A stretch of DNA of 64,000 nucleotides from Ceratopteris richardii (GCA_020310875.1 CM035423.1:114356917-114420916); one strand, 5' to 3'. Counted from the stretch's first letter, positions 47,301-54,781 are shown. Notes: generated from the letters alone by a model not told the origin. Numbers and translations: made by a program.

Positions 47301-50300
47301 ACTCACATCGGGAGAAGCCCCACAAGGAGTGTCAGATGACCTTCCTGATGCTTGCTTGTTTAATTTGGAAGTTGTGCCGCAGTGGGCTAAGCCATTGGTA
47401 CCAGTCTTGACATACGGGCCTAACCATCCAGTGGTAAACACACGGAATAGAGAGGTTGTAAAAGCCCAAAAGTATCACATCATGGCAGGAAGCATGTACA
47501 AGCACACAGATCAAGGGATCTTGGCTTGTTGCGTAGAAGAGGATGAGTATGCTAAATGGTTGCAATTAGCACATGTAGGTGCGTTAGAGCAACACCATTC
47601 AAAGCAACGAACGTTGCAGACTCTAAAGAGATTCGGAGTGCATTGGCCAACTATGGAAGCGGATGTCCAAAAGTTGTGCAAGGAATGCCCAATCTGTTGC
47701 ACTAAACCACCGGTGGAACATGCCACTCTCTATCAAGTATCCATGGCGCCAGATTGGAGCGAACCACTAGTATCATTCCTGAGGACAAACACATTCCCTC
47801 CAGACATGACTCTGGCTAGGAAAAGGAGTTTAGAACAAGAAGCCTTGGATTACTCACTCATTGGTGATAATCTATACAAACGCGGTAAGGATGGTTACTT
47901 GAGACTGTGTGTCCATGAGAGTGAATATCTTAAGATCTTGGAAACTGCTCACCAAGGTGTAGCAGGAGGACACTTTGGACCAGATCGGGTAATCAAGGCA
48001 ATATTATTTGTGGGCTTCTGGTGGCCTACCCTTCACATGGATGCACATACCTATGTGAAACGGTGTGATGTCTGTCAGAGGACTCAGTATCCTATACGCA
48101 AAGATGAGATGCCACTGAAACCTATGATGGGTGGACGTGCATTCTCTAAGTGGGGAATAGACTTCGTAGGTCCTATTAATCCCCCAGCTAAGGGTTCTCA
48201 TGCGGAATACATCATTGTGGCAACAGATTATCTCACCAAGTGGGTAGAGGTAAAAGCTACAACCAAGAACGATGCTCAAACAACTGCCAAATTCTTGTTT
48301 GAGAATGTATTCACGAGATATGGGCTACCCATAGAGCTTGTAAGTGATAGAGGCACTCATTTCTTGAACGAAGTGATTGAAAATCTACTCCAAGAATTCT
48401 TGGTAATACACAAGAAGTCTGCCCCTTATCACCCTCAAGCTAATGGACAAGCTGAGAGCACTAATAAGATTTTATGCAATGTACTGACGAAATTAGTGAA
48501 CACTAAACGCTCTGATTGGGACAAACAGCTACACCATGTTGTTTGGGCATACCGAGTTGCCTACAAAACGGTACTCCAAGCCACCCCCTTTCAGATGGTA
48601 TTCGGTCAAAACGCTGTGTTACCTTTGGACTTCTTGATCCCTACACTGAAAGTAGCACAAGAGCACGAATGGACAGGTCATGAGCTCTCCTCTAGGATCT
48701 TTGACCTTGAACGATTAGGGGAAACAAGACTGAGAGCCGCTGCAGGAATATATGCAGCCAAGAAGAGACAGAAGGCATATTTCGATGCCCATGTGAAGGA
48801 TAAGGGCTTGAAAGCAGGAGATTTAGTTTTAGTTTATACACTAAAACAACACGCCAGGAAGCTAGAAAAGAGAGGCTACGGACCTATGACCATCAATAGG
48901 ATCTCCATGAGCGGAGCAGTACAACTAGCCACGTTAGAGGGTGACGTTCTCCCAAACTATATTAGCGGTTGCAGAGTCAAGTTGTATCAGGAACCCCTCA
49001 CGGAGGAAATGCTTAGCCGACTCAACACTGCTAAGAAACGCAAAGAGGAAGAAAAGCGCATTCGAGAAGAGGCTCAAGCAGAGGCTTTAGAACGCATCAG
49101 AAGGATGAAGTTACGCAGACAAGGCCGAGATATGACTACAACAGTTGACCATGCAGATCAAGGATATCCCATGGCCATGTGTGAAGTTGCAGGAACAAGC
49201 TCGAGTAGAATAATTGATAGACGTCCTTTCATAACCATAGATATAGGACAAGGACAGAGTGCAAGGACCGTAAGAGCCTTGATTGACTCAGGTGCCGCCA
49301 CTAGCGCTGTTAAATTGTCTTACTGTCAAGAGTTGCAGTTAACTGTCAATCCTGTGGAAGCATATCTCATAGGATTGGGAGGCGTGGAAACCCCTTGCAT
49401 GGGCGAGGTGGAACTTCCCCTCTACATTCACGATGAGGCAATGACCGTTAAAGTACTAGTGTGTCAAGATGAGGATCTCACTGAACCTCTCGTCTTGGGT
49501 CAGGATTGGATCTATGACCGAGCAGTCAATCTAAACCTAAGAAGTGGACTTCTCCAGGTTTGGGTCAGTCATAGTCGAGTTACAGTAGAATTAGACAATG
49601 GAGCACTCAAGGAACTAGGAAAGGCACAGACTCCTGGTCCTTCCAGGGGTACACATGAAGATGACCATGCTGTTCTTGTTCAAAACCCTGTGTTGCAGAG
49701 GAATGACATTTGCAAAAAAGGAGTCAGGGATGCAACGGATCTCCCTTCTTTTCCAAAGGCCCGAAGGAGGCAGCAACCAAAGGCGGATCACAAGCAGAAG
49801 AAGCAGAGTACTACCTATGTCCGAGATAAAAAATACCTGCGCAGCAGAAGGTCCCAGAAAATAATCCAGGTGTGGGTGCGGAAAGGCGAACGACCGGGTG
49901 CACCACCGTCAACTACGCGGGCAAAGCCTCTTATTAGTAACCAACAACACGACGCTAATAAGAAGTCTTTCAGAAATTCTTCTGCTAAAGTAAAATCTAT
50001 TTGGGGGCCCAAGAAGTCGATGAAGGCAAGCCCACAATCTAGACAAATTTGGGTGCCTAAGGATTGCTTGAGGGCACAAGTAGTTACGCCAAGGCCACAA
50101 CCTATGCAGCATAACCCTTCTACGAGTACAACCAGAATTCCCTCGTGCTCAACACTTAGGAACACACCAAGACCCATGAGCATGCATAAAATCACTTATA
50201 GGTGGGTCCCTAAAAGGCCCCATTCCCAAACGGCGACACCAACACAGCTCTCTAGAGTCCCTACGAAACCAAAAGCAAAGCCCATCCACTGCATTTGGCA

Positions 50301-50340
50301 GTCTAAGACCTGTAATAAACCCCCCGACCCCGATTTGTAA
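41359..50340 (+). CDS. gag-pol: G1 gag-pol polyprotein, 2,993 aa, dual protease
   Basis: Single open frame; start is the first ATG (MNLRSGRHL, matched by MNLRCGRTL in G2). Order by residue: Gag with SLIHSFKQTP (about 210-300); three CX2CX3HX4C knuckles (Cys 346, 539, 568); charged linker; protease 1 with DSG at 1148; linker DEEFEPHGW; RT about 1570-1780, YVDD at 1720; RNase H about 1855-1985; first H2C2 module from His 2072; second H2C2 about 2198-2240; integrase core with Asp 2268, Asp 2330, Glu 2366 (DD35E); GPY/F-like region; protease 2 with DSG at 2643; basic tail with WVPK repeats. No gag/pol frameshift exists, so Gag would have to be released by proteolysis. Gag lacks about 236 codons present in G2. 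Confidence 0.95.
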   Translation: MNLRSGRHLARERQSLRSSEASVNHTARSWAQQLSHHSHYPSSDTSESGMSQGMDRPTGSSGVPYLYRVEGPYKTQLEYLRTNRLGASIYEDGLGRSVVQIKNPDQSIGLEHPAVKFENGAYLDKEGTIYVVTSHPDRTDEFGNVISEADLGDLEQGNMGVEPRTPRGKSVLTRLITPEWVPQDNKCIDLLLNRETDEAFIVEFSKSGIRHNTSSLIHSFKQTPQETVRLAGRRFRQYLERCPISELPTSAKQVALFLDGLLSPKLRSYVYLKDPRTIEECVRMCIDIEDNLGEELELSKIYKDSDSASSQSSTQATSIEELAEKVAQKLGVTSKQIPRFAPVKRCYTCGGDHMANVCPIMAQPQVNPSSQYCTIERRYTNHTAQDCPYNKQAVRQPYPQPYQQGRYQNQYPPQPYGRPQQNFQPQYQRPQPVLAQQPPAPANVIPVKYTAAEENLNIALVPVTPLISESDPSDHSFDSTHVDSPQAYYMQSPEHGESYYSEETNEPSWESDYTNVMYANPNPRPQPRQVRPPFPRGPCYRCQGDHLIRDCPLPLPTQPQSLTIQGFCQDCGKEHLLRDCPKNPNSMPKITPINVVGLVVDSSGSVTSTAPVQVVTRAQALQQNQGVGQEKSPEASDTESQNKKRTRAWRDSRERMKRQWAKKMSELEESLRETKAKIIEITSQPHSHTFPPLPSPSPSIPSPSKTAHVTHPPPQTGSVLADPTPEDIDMMLKAYQARIQEGPNVTDHDKCYPRADLEIERTKLCAKMVALAQTMFEASRLFNYSGSAKTQLHLDGFLEKLERIIARSDKEEKNQDQEKASKNMNHYQSEVYVANSTKPDTFPSLERLERPIAQSEKEPTPQRKERARERKSQPLQEAHGPFQETYLPPQRSQEPPSKAYVPPQVTHTPSQRAYEPVRKSNSISNPPQEACAPAIYENEERANNRKSPPSQVAYVPNSTEPDTSSSMNRFAPDFLREIQEDKWDNESEVAPPFELVDDAHDQFPQDIPSIYGEHESTQSHERLDFESNSIQELPHFTGPWEAKSTCMRAPTVMVRNDDSVIPRNTEIVKNTKVQYDLTLEELPKDRPEARKYVASQVTEIAKPRSRVGSHRTVPEIPLDKIGDMCEGEEGNTYLPITYQEYTTKAILDSGAGVAIATTSLWKRWGKPALRPTRMKLQMADGHIERPLGLLEGITLTTCGVEFEHSFAICDFSKNHAYEMILGRPFMRQLQVVQDWGTNSLYLQHLGVTTKVNLKDYSHRDVPPIQWNPIHRAKDDTESVHSIGSGSSWMHEDTHLWMCKVAVEEEKREKAREVGANETHRPIQDPAYAPIVFPDEEFEPHGWAEILATMDVAINEEQWTPHCDEDGYDISVFSIEPIMGEAVLEECEPSPDAIEDASDSDLESIIMDPPFASDEEYFHEIEFQPQRHGEVTNVVRLATHMTPKEEGKKRKKREALPEEEESLFEVPENFKKYEIDDRRVMIRMPKREAQSGEAYDNKETTKKIVVAIEEGEERCTYIGHDLTEEEEHELIALLREYRDVFAWSYKDLKGVDPDICSHTIPMTSDAKPSKQKPYTYNDNYAAKIKEEIDRLVEAGFIYEIEHTEWVSPIVVVPKKNGKLRVCINLKKVNAATIRDNYPLPITEHLLERVAGKEVYSFLDGFSGYNQVATAPEDQHKTAFALEWGIFAFRVMPFGLTNAPATFQRLMCHVFKEFLRKSLEVYVDDLCAHSNVRQTHIPELRQIFNKCREYQVCLNPEKCVFMVRQGKILGHIVSKNGISTDEEKVRAIAELPRPKNVKEVQAFMGHCGYYRRFIHMYAVIAKPMYGLLTNFEWTDECENSFEELKRRLCSAPILTTPDWNKPFHVHVDASNYAIGCVLAQPTGEGNMDLPIAYASRQLNAAERNYTTTEREGLGMVYAVKKFRHYLLANKFKFFTDHQALLYLVNKPCNTGRLVRWFLLLMEYDFEVVVRKGRTHLRADHLSRLTSGEAPQGVSDDLPDACLFNLEVVPQWAKPLVPVLTYGPNHPVVNTRNREVVKAQKYHIMAGSMYKHTDQGILACCVEEDEYAKWLQLAHVGALEQHHSKQRTLQTLKRFGVHWPTMEADVQKLCKECPICCTKPPVEHATLYQVSMAPDWSEPLVSFLRTNTFPPDMTLARKRSLEQEALDYSLIGDNLYKRGKDGYLRLCVHESEYLKILETAHQGVAGGHFGPDRVIKAILFVGFWWPTLHMDAHTYVKRCDVCQRTQYPIRKDEMPLKPMMGGRAFSKWGIDFVGPINPPAKGSHAEYIIVATDYLTKWVEVKATTKNDAQTTAKFLFENVFTRYGLPIELVSDRGTHFLNEVIENLLQEFLVIHKKSAPYHPQANGQAESTNKILCNVLTKLVNTKRSDWDKQLHHVVWAYRVAYKTVLQATPFQMVFGQNAVLPLDFLIPTLKVAQEHEWTGHELSSRIFDLERLGETRLRAAAGIYAAKKRQKAYFDAHVKDKGLKAGDLVLVYTLKQHARKLEKRGYGPMTINRISMSGAVQLATLEGDVLPNYISGCRVKLYQEPLTEEMLSRLNTAKKRKEEEKRIREEAQAEALERIRRMKLRRQGRDMTTTVDHADQGYPMAMCEVAGTSSSRIIDRRPFITIDIGQGQSARTVRALIDSGAATSAVKLSYCQELQLTVNPVEAYLIGLGGVETPCMGEVELPLYIHDEAMTVKVLVCQDEDLTEPLVLGQDWIYDRAVNLNLRSGLLQVWVSHSRVTVELDNGALKELGKAQTPGPSRGTHEDDHAVLVQNPVLQRNDICKKGVRDATDLPSFPKARRRQQPKADHKQKKQSTTYVRDKKYLRSRRSQKIIQVWVRKGERPGAPPSTTRAKPLISNQQHDANKKSFRNSSAKVKSIWGPKKSMKASPQSRQIWVPKDCLRAQVVTPRPQPMQHNPSTSTTRIPSCSTLRNTPRPMSMHKITYRWVPKRPHSQTATPTQLSRVPTKPKAKPIHCIWQSKTCNKPPDPDL
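42394..43098 (+). other. Zinc-knuckle region of G1 Gag
   Basis: Knuckles at 42394-42432 (CYTCGGDHMANVC), 42973-43011 (CYRCQGDHLIRDC) and 43060-43098 (CQDCGKEHLLRDC). All have three residues between the second Cys and His instead of the usual four. A Cys/His segment without the first Cys pair (YTNHTAQDC) follows the first knuckle. Confidence 0.85.
44785..45075 (+). other. Protease 1 domain of G1
   Basis: Retropepsin fold upstream of RT, the normal gypsy position. AILDSGAGVAIAT holds the catalytic Asp (44800-44802). ADGHIERPLGLLEG is flap-like and MILGRPFMRQL is the C-terminal hydrophobic-Gly motif. Confidence 0.88.
47540..48080 (+). other. Two successive H2C2 zinc-binding modules of G1
   Basis: Module 1: HVGALEQH (from 47572) and CPIC (47686-47697). 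Module 2: HQGVAGGH (near 47950) and CDVC (near 48066). Both have HX6H and CX2C with WPT between. Module 2 adjoins the integrase core and is the usual integrase N-terminal domain; module 1 is extra. Both are recognisable in G2 and G1c. Confidence 0.8.
49205..49570 (+). other. Protease 2 (second retropepsin-like domain) of G1
   Basis: Downstream of the integrase. RALIDSGAATSAV carries a DSG (49285-49293), followed by YLIGLGGVETPCMGEVELP and LVLGQDWI, which resembles the hydrophobic-LG motif of retropepsins. The same domain is present in G1c with DSR in place of DSG, and its C-terminal part is present in G2. It differs strongly from protease 1, so it is not a recent copy of it. Confidence 0.8.
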
Positions 50341-50520
50341 ATTCACCCCACTTACTAACGGCATTAGTCTCCTAGGAATACACAAACGTTAACTACACTC
50401 ACTGTCTTCGTGCACTTACTAACCACTAACTCATCACCTGCCTCATGTTAATGTTGTAACGGGGACAGCAACGGATTTATTCTGTCCATTACGATGTTAA
50501 CACATGCTTCTATATTCTCA
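50341..50520 (+). other. Spacer between G1 gag-pol and second ORF
   Basis: Non-coding. It contains TTACTAACCACTAAC near 50417-50431, a good branch-point candidate, about 95 bases before the acceptor-like site. Confidence 0.5.
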
Positions 50521-50523
50521 CAG
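50506..50523 (+). promoter_or_regulatory. Candidate 3' splice site before G1 second ORF
   Basis: CTTCTATATTCTCACAG, with the exon starting at 50524. Joined to the leader ATG ending at 39423, the first codons are Asn-Gln-Lys-Thr-Ser-Ser-Lys, then the ORF's own Met at 50545, all in frame. G2 has a strong acceptor in the equivalent spacer. Confidence 0.5.
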
Positions 50524-50544
50524 AATCAGAAGACAAGCAGTAAA

Positions 50545-52122
50545 ATGGCAGAAGCGACAGGTTCGGGCTCACAAGCAGGGATACTTACTGTAGGAATTGA
50601 TGTGGATAGCCTACCTGTGGATGTGCCTCCGACTGAACGACCAGTGGAGATGCAACACCTTCAGCAACTCCCGGTACCAGATCCACCTACAGGCATCACG
50701 GAAAGAGTTCATGCCAATTCTCATTGGTTCAATGGCATGCCCGGTCCATTAGGTGAGGCCAAGTATATCTGGGAGTCTAAATGCGAGTATGACAGATCAT
50801 GGGTGCGATTCCAATTTTTCTCCAAGGAGTTCGAGACTTTACAGAACACCGAAGATCTACAGACCATATGGCAACGAGCAGGATTGGCGGAATATTTTGA
50901 AGCCCCACTACCTAAACCCGATCTCCTCCGATGTTACTATTTGGTCTCCACATTACAAGCTAATGAAGATAAGGACCAACCCGGATCATTTGTTCTCCCC
51001 TCATTGCTGGGCAACAACGAGTTGAAGAGGTTTGAACTCACTGTGGAGTTGGTAAGCGATGCTTTAAATATGCATGGCACGCATGTGCCCTCAGAAAAGG
51101 ATGCTCTCGTTCCCACCAACATGAAGGACAGGAAAGTAGTGAAGCTGAAAGACATGGCAGCACTCACCCCAAATGTGTCCATCCCTCTCCGCATATGCAT
51201 GCAACATTTCGCCTTCCCCGGTCAAGACCGATTCACGCAACCACACAAGAAGATCTGGTTTGCTCTCTACTTGGCGGAAGCAGGTGCGTTACCTATTAAG
51301 CTACCAGTGTGGATTATAGATCAGTTGTATGAAGCAAACAAACGGGCTTCTAGGAAATTAGTGGTGAACGGATGCTGTGCACTCACACGCATCATTTACC
51401 GATGCTTGGCATATGATGTCCCCATTGAGCGTGCCTTAACCTGGGCACAATTACAAATGTTTAAAAGGCTCAAGACATCCACACATCAGTCCAAGCGCAT
51501 GAGGGGCGCGATCCCTTGCGTCCAGACACGGGAAGCCCTGACTACTCCTGAGGCATCACCATTAAGAGAGGGCACTGTACCTCCCTTTACCATTAGGATA
51601 CCCAGGTCGGAATCTGACACTACGACACAACCTACCCCATCGGCTCCTCCGGTTACACCTGAATTCGAATTTGCTGCCACTGGAGAGGCTGAAGGACTGG
51701 ACCCCCAGGATTTCGAAGCATTCCTACAAAGCACACAATTCTCTGATGTAGAGTTTTATTCAGAGGTAGAGGAGCAGGGCACATCCTCACGAAGAAGAAG
51801 AAAGTCTACAGACGGTAGACATGTCCATTGGAGTGACGCTCAGCAAAGTCAACAACACGGACACCCGGAAGAAGAAGAAGCGTATGAAGAAGAGACCACA
51901 GAAGCCCCAGCATATACAGCAGAACTCCGAAGGCTGTATCAGATTATGGAAAGAGTGCGATCGCAGCAGTTACTCACTGAACAGAGCAGCAGAGTACTTA
52001 TGACTCAGTTGTTGGAAGAAGCGGGACTCAGAGTACAGGGAAGGTCTCTTATTGATGGCAGAAACATATGGAGTTGTAGAAGCTGTGCGCACTGCCATTC
52101 AGAGGCCTTCAGTTCAATATGA
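50545..52122 (+). CDS. G1 second ORF, N-terminal part (525 aa), unknown function
   Basis: Start at ATG 50545 (MAEATGSGS), since the upstream ATG at 50494 lies before the acceptor-like site. Residues about 50-330 form a globular domain conserved with G2: HWFNGMPG, TIWQRAGLAEYF, FELTVELVSDALN, HFAFPGQDRF, VNGCCALTRIIYR. It is followed by Thr/Pro- and Glu-rich sequence. It faintly recalls domains called putative plant transposon protein in Athila-type elements, but I cannot confirm this. The last 20-25 codons are in a shifted frame: the natural continuation is the overlapping frame from 52052. No signal peptide or membrane segment is seen. Confidence 0.75.
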   Translation: MAEATGSGSQAGILTVGIDVDSLPVDVPPTERPVEMQHLQQLPVPDPPTGITERVHANSHWFNGMPGPLGEAKYIWESKCEYDRSWVRFQFFSKEFETLQNTEDLQTIWQRAGLAEYFEAPLPKPDLLRCYYLVSTLQANEDKDQPGSFVLPSLLGNNELKRFELTVELVSDALNMHGTHVPSEKDALVPTNMKDRKVVKLKDMAALTPNVSIPLRICMQHFAFPGQDRFTQPHKKIWFALYLAEAGALPIKLPVWIIDQLYEANKRASRKLVVNGCCALTRIIYRCLAYDVPIERALTWAQLQMFKRLKTSTHQSKRMRGAIPCVQTREALTTPEASPLREGTVPPFTIRIPRSESDTTTQPTPSAPPVTPEFEFAATGEAEGLDPQDFEAFLQSTQFSDVEFYSEVEEQGTSSRRRRKSTDGRHVHWSDAQQSQQHGHPEEEEAYEEETTEAPAYTAELRRLYQIMERVRSQQLLTEQSSRVLMTQLLEEAGLRVQGRSLIDGRNIWSCRSCAHCHSEAFSSI

Positions 52123-52927
52123 CCCACGAAGATTCCAGACACGACCTCGCTCAGGTAAAAATATCCAAATTCCCGTTACAGTTGCAGAAGAGCCAACTAC
52201 TACACCAACCTCCCAAACAGCTAGTCAACAGCACCCCGCCACCCATGAGGAGCCCACCGAACCACTACCACCTACTCCCCCACCATCACCTCCTAGAACA
52301 GAGACAGTGGAAATCCCATCGACCACTCAACCCACTGACCCAACCTTCATCTTTCGTACTCCCATCTCTAGTGCCACCCTATTCTCTACCACTGATAACC
52401 CGATCTTTGACGCAAACCCCATCACCACACAACCCACTGAAACCCTTCCCGAGCCTGCCCTAGGACAACCATCCCCAATGCTTTCAGCCACGGGCCACCC
52501 TGACCCCAGATCCACATTCATGGGCTTCCCTGCTACCACGCAACCCTTTCAGCCCTCCTCAAATTTACGACCCCAACCCCCGATATCCCTCTCTCCATTT
52601 CTACAATCCCTCTAGGACATCTTTGCTAGGGCTTTTCAACCAGGCCCTCAACCATTCCCTGTCTTTTCAGCTCCCCACCCCACTTCACATCTATTCACCA
52701 CTTCCACACACACACCACCTACCATACCAGTGTATATGGCAGGCCCCACACTAACACCCACTCCTGAAGGGATGGACATTTCACCAGGTTTCACCTCCTC
52801 CCATTCCCCCTCCACCAATTTCACCCACACACACAACTTTCGTAGGCACATCATTCACTGTCTCCCTTCCCCAATTCCCTTCCCATGCATCTTCCACGGT
52901 AAACACCCCCCACTCATCTATAGGTAA
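52052..52927 (+). pseudogene. G1 second ORF, Pro/Thr-rich linker in shifted frame
   Basis: In the next frame the protein appears to continue (MAETYGVVEAVRTAIQRP) into a Pro/Thr/Ser-rich linker with many TTQP and PTP words. It has a TAG at 52613-52615 and then stays open to about 52927. Another shift, plausibly in the CA run at about 52825-52836, leads to the coiled-coil frame, which is open from 52755. In G2 the same region is one frame, so these look like two frameshifts plus one stop. Confidence 0.6.
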
Positions 52928-52940
52928 TGCATTGGACACC

Positions 52941-54770
52941 ATGTTAGCTTGTATATCAAATTTAAGAACAGATTACATTCAGCTCCAGCAACAAAACGCA
53001 CGCCTGCAAGAGCACTCAGCGACACTACAGCTCCGCCTTGCGGTACTAGAAGAGGAGAACACTCGCCTCCACACACAGTTCCACACCCTCCAAGAAGCCC
53101 ACAATATATTGGAGGTACAACTACAGAACGTAGATCAGGAAGCAGTGCAGGTGGTAGAAGGTCACCTACGGACACAGCTGGAACGCAACTCAAAACTTCA
53201 GCGAAATATGGCACTACTTAAACGCCATCTTGCGGCTGCTCAGGAAGAGAACAGACGTCTGCAAATACAAAATCAAGAGAACCTGGAGGCAGCTATTGAG
53301 AGCACACCGGGGGCACCCATCAGCCCATCCAAGTTTCAAGCAGTGACCCCCGATAATATCAAGATTATATTGGAAGATTATGCCACGCTGCTCGAAGCAC
53401 ATGATAAGCTATCGGAGGAGCTAGGACAACTGAAGCAGGAACACCAACAAGGACCGACAGCTGCCCCTCCAACCACCCCCTCTGCGGCTTCACTTCTCAA
53501 CGCAGAGGCCATAAAAGATCTCCAGGAACAGGTAACTGAATTGCAAACACGCCTACTACAATATGAGAGGCCATCTTCCCCTCCGGAGGCTCCCACGGAC
53601 GAAGAAGTTGTGCAAATTCCTGTGGAACAAACGTTTGATGAAGAATATGATCCGCAACCATTCCCAGGAGGCCAACAAACAGAAGAAGCGCAGGACACGT
53701 TCGAGGCACCACGGCCGCCATGGTTACGACAAGTGGAGGAAATAGGGACCTCGCATGAAGAGCGCACTGTAGTGCAAAATCAGGTTATGAGGGTCATAGA
53801 GGAGACTGTTTTACAATCAGATTACTTCAAGAACTTGTCATCGAGACGCCTGATTCTCTCATCGGAACTCCAGTACAGGCCATATTATATTATCTTGGCT
53901 GATTATAATGCAGAAATACAAAGAGTCACGGGTCAGATTCCTACTTTTGCGACCCAATTTCAACCCGAAGACCTTCCTCCAGAGGTGCGAAAAGGCAAGA
54001 TTCGTCAACCAACATGGCGGCAGAAACTTTTAGAGACTTATCCAGAAATGCTACGCACATGGAACAACGCGCCTCTGCACCTCCTGTACAACCCATGCTA
54101 CGGTCCAGTCCCCCGCCGCAGGTCGTGGAAGGCATTTAATATCAAGGTACAGAACAATGCGCAATGCAAGGAATGGCTGAACTACCCGTACATCGCGCCA
54201 CCACAAGGACCACCATCGGTAGCATATATGATGGGGACCATTCGCCACTGGATGCCGCGCTTGAAGCCCATGCAAGATGTAGCAGCGCAAATGATGCTTA
54301 AAATCTTAGATATGATGCAAGTAGTGCTGAAGACCTTTAGAAATGCAGCCGCACCGCAGGTACGTCTTCCGGGGTTTAGCAATGGAAATTACGATTTGGT
54401 GTATGACATGAGCACCACCCCCAGTATCCGTGTGGCTTACGCTTGGCATGCACGCATCAAGTACCTCCCCGCCTGCTACAAACAGACCTTCAAAGAAATG
54501 TTCAGATCAGGGTTCTGGGAGTACCACTCGGAGATTTTCGCACCAAAGCCGACACATCTGCTTCAACTGTTTGCTTGTGAACAAGCAATGTATTCAGAGT
54601 ACTACACCACCCCGCAACCAGAAACCCCCGGTGCAATAAATTGGGAGGCATTGGAAGCCGATCTAGCAAGAGGCTTAAGGATAGGAGAACATGAACTGGC
54701 CACCAATGTCATCCAATATTACATCGACCACCCGCGCGAACAAAGGTCTGTCAGGGGCGACAGACGCTAG
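52941..54770 (+). CDS. G1 second ORF, coiled-coil and C-terminal part (609 aa)
   Basis: ATG at 52941. Residues about 5-115 form a strong heptad coiled coil (LQQQNARLQEHSATLQLRL, then LEEENTRLHTQFHTLQ). Shorter coils lie at about 150-170 and 195-215. The C-terminal domain (about 340-560) has PVPRRRSWKAF, EWLNYPYIAPP, KILDMMQVVLKTF, YKQTFKEMF and YHSEIF, matched in G2. The stop lies just before the polypurine tract. Coiled coils suggest self-assembly. There is no obvious membrane anchor, so an envelope role is unlikely. In G2 this part is fused in frame to the N-terminal part. Confidence 0.78.
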   Translation: MLACISNLRTDYIQLQQQNARLQEHSATLQLRLAVLEEENTRLHTQFHTLQEAHNILEVQLQNVDQEAVQVVEGHLRTQLERNSKLQRNMALLKRHLAAAQEENRRLQIQNQENLEAAIESTPGAPISPSKFQAVTPDNIKIILEDYATLLEAHDKLSEELGQLKQEHQQGPTAAPPTTPSAASLLNAEAIKDLQEQVTELQTRLLQYERPSSPPEAPTDEEVVQIPVEQTFDEEYDPQPFPGGQQTEEAQDTFEAPRPPWLRQVEEIGTSHEERTVVQNQVMRVIEETVLQSDYFKNLSSRRLILSSELQYRPYYIILADYNAEIQRVTGQIPTFATQFQPEDLPPEVRKGKIRQPTWRQKLLETYPEMLRTWNNAPLHLLYNPCYGPVPRRRSWKAFNIKVQNNAQCKEWLNYPYIAPPQGPPSVAYMMGTIRHWMPRLKPMQDVAAQMMLKILDMMQVVLKTFRNAAAPQVRLPGFSNGNYDLVYDMSTTPSIRVAYAWHARIKYLPACYKQTFKEMFRSGFWEYHSEIFAPKPTHLLQLFACEQAMYSEYYTTPQPETPGAINWEALEADLARGLRIGEHELATNVIQYYIDHPREQRSVRGDRR

Positions 54771-54781
54771 GAAGGGGGGAG
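54770..54781 (+). other. Polypurine tract of G1
   Basis: GGAAGGGGGGAG directly before the 3' LTR; it overlaps the stop codon region of the preceding ORF. Confidence 0.92.

Noticed and set aside
47686..47700. Archaeal-type second RNase H between RT-RNase H and integrase, as in Tat elements
   Set aside because: No RNase H motifs there; the segment reads as an H2C2 zinc-binding module.
50494..50544. ATG at 50494 as start of the second ORF
   Set aside because: It lies upstream of the acceptor-like site, and the conserved part starts later. It remains possible if the mRNA is unspliced.
52941..54770. Envelope protein
   Set aside because: The position fits, but there is no signal peptide, no clear transmembrane anchor and no fusion-peptide-like segment; coiled coil and globular domains dominate.
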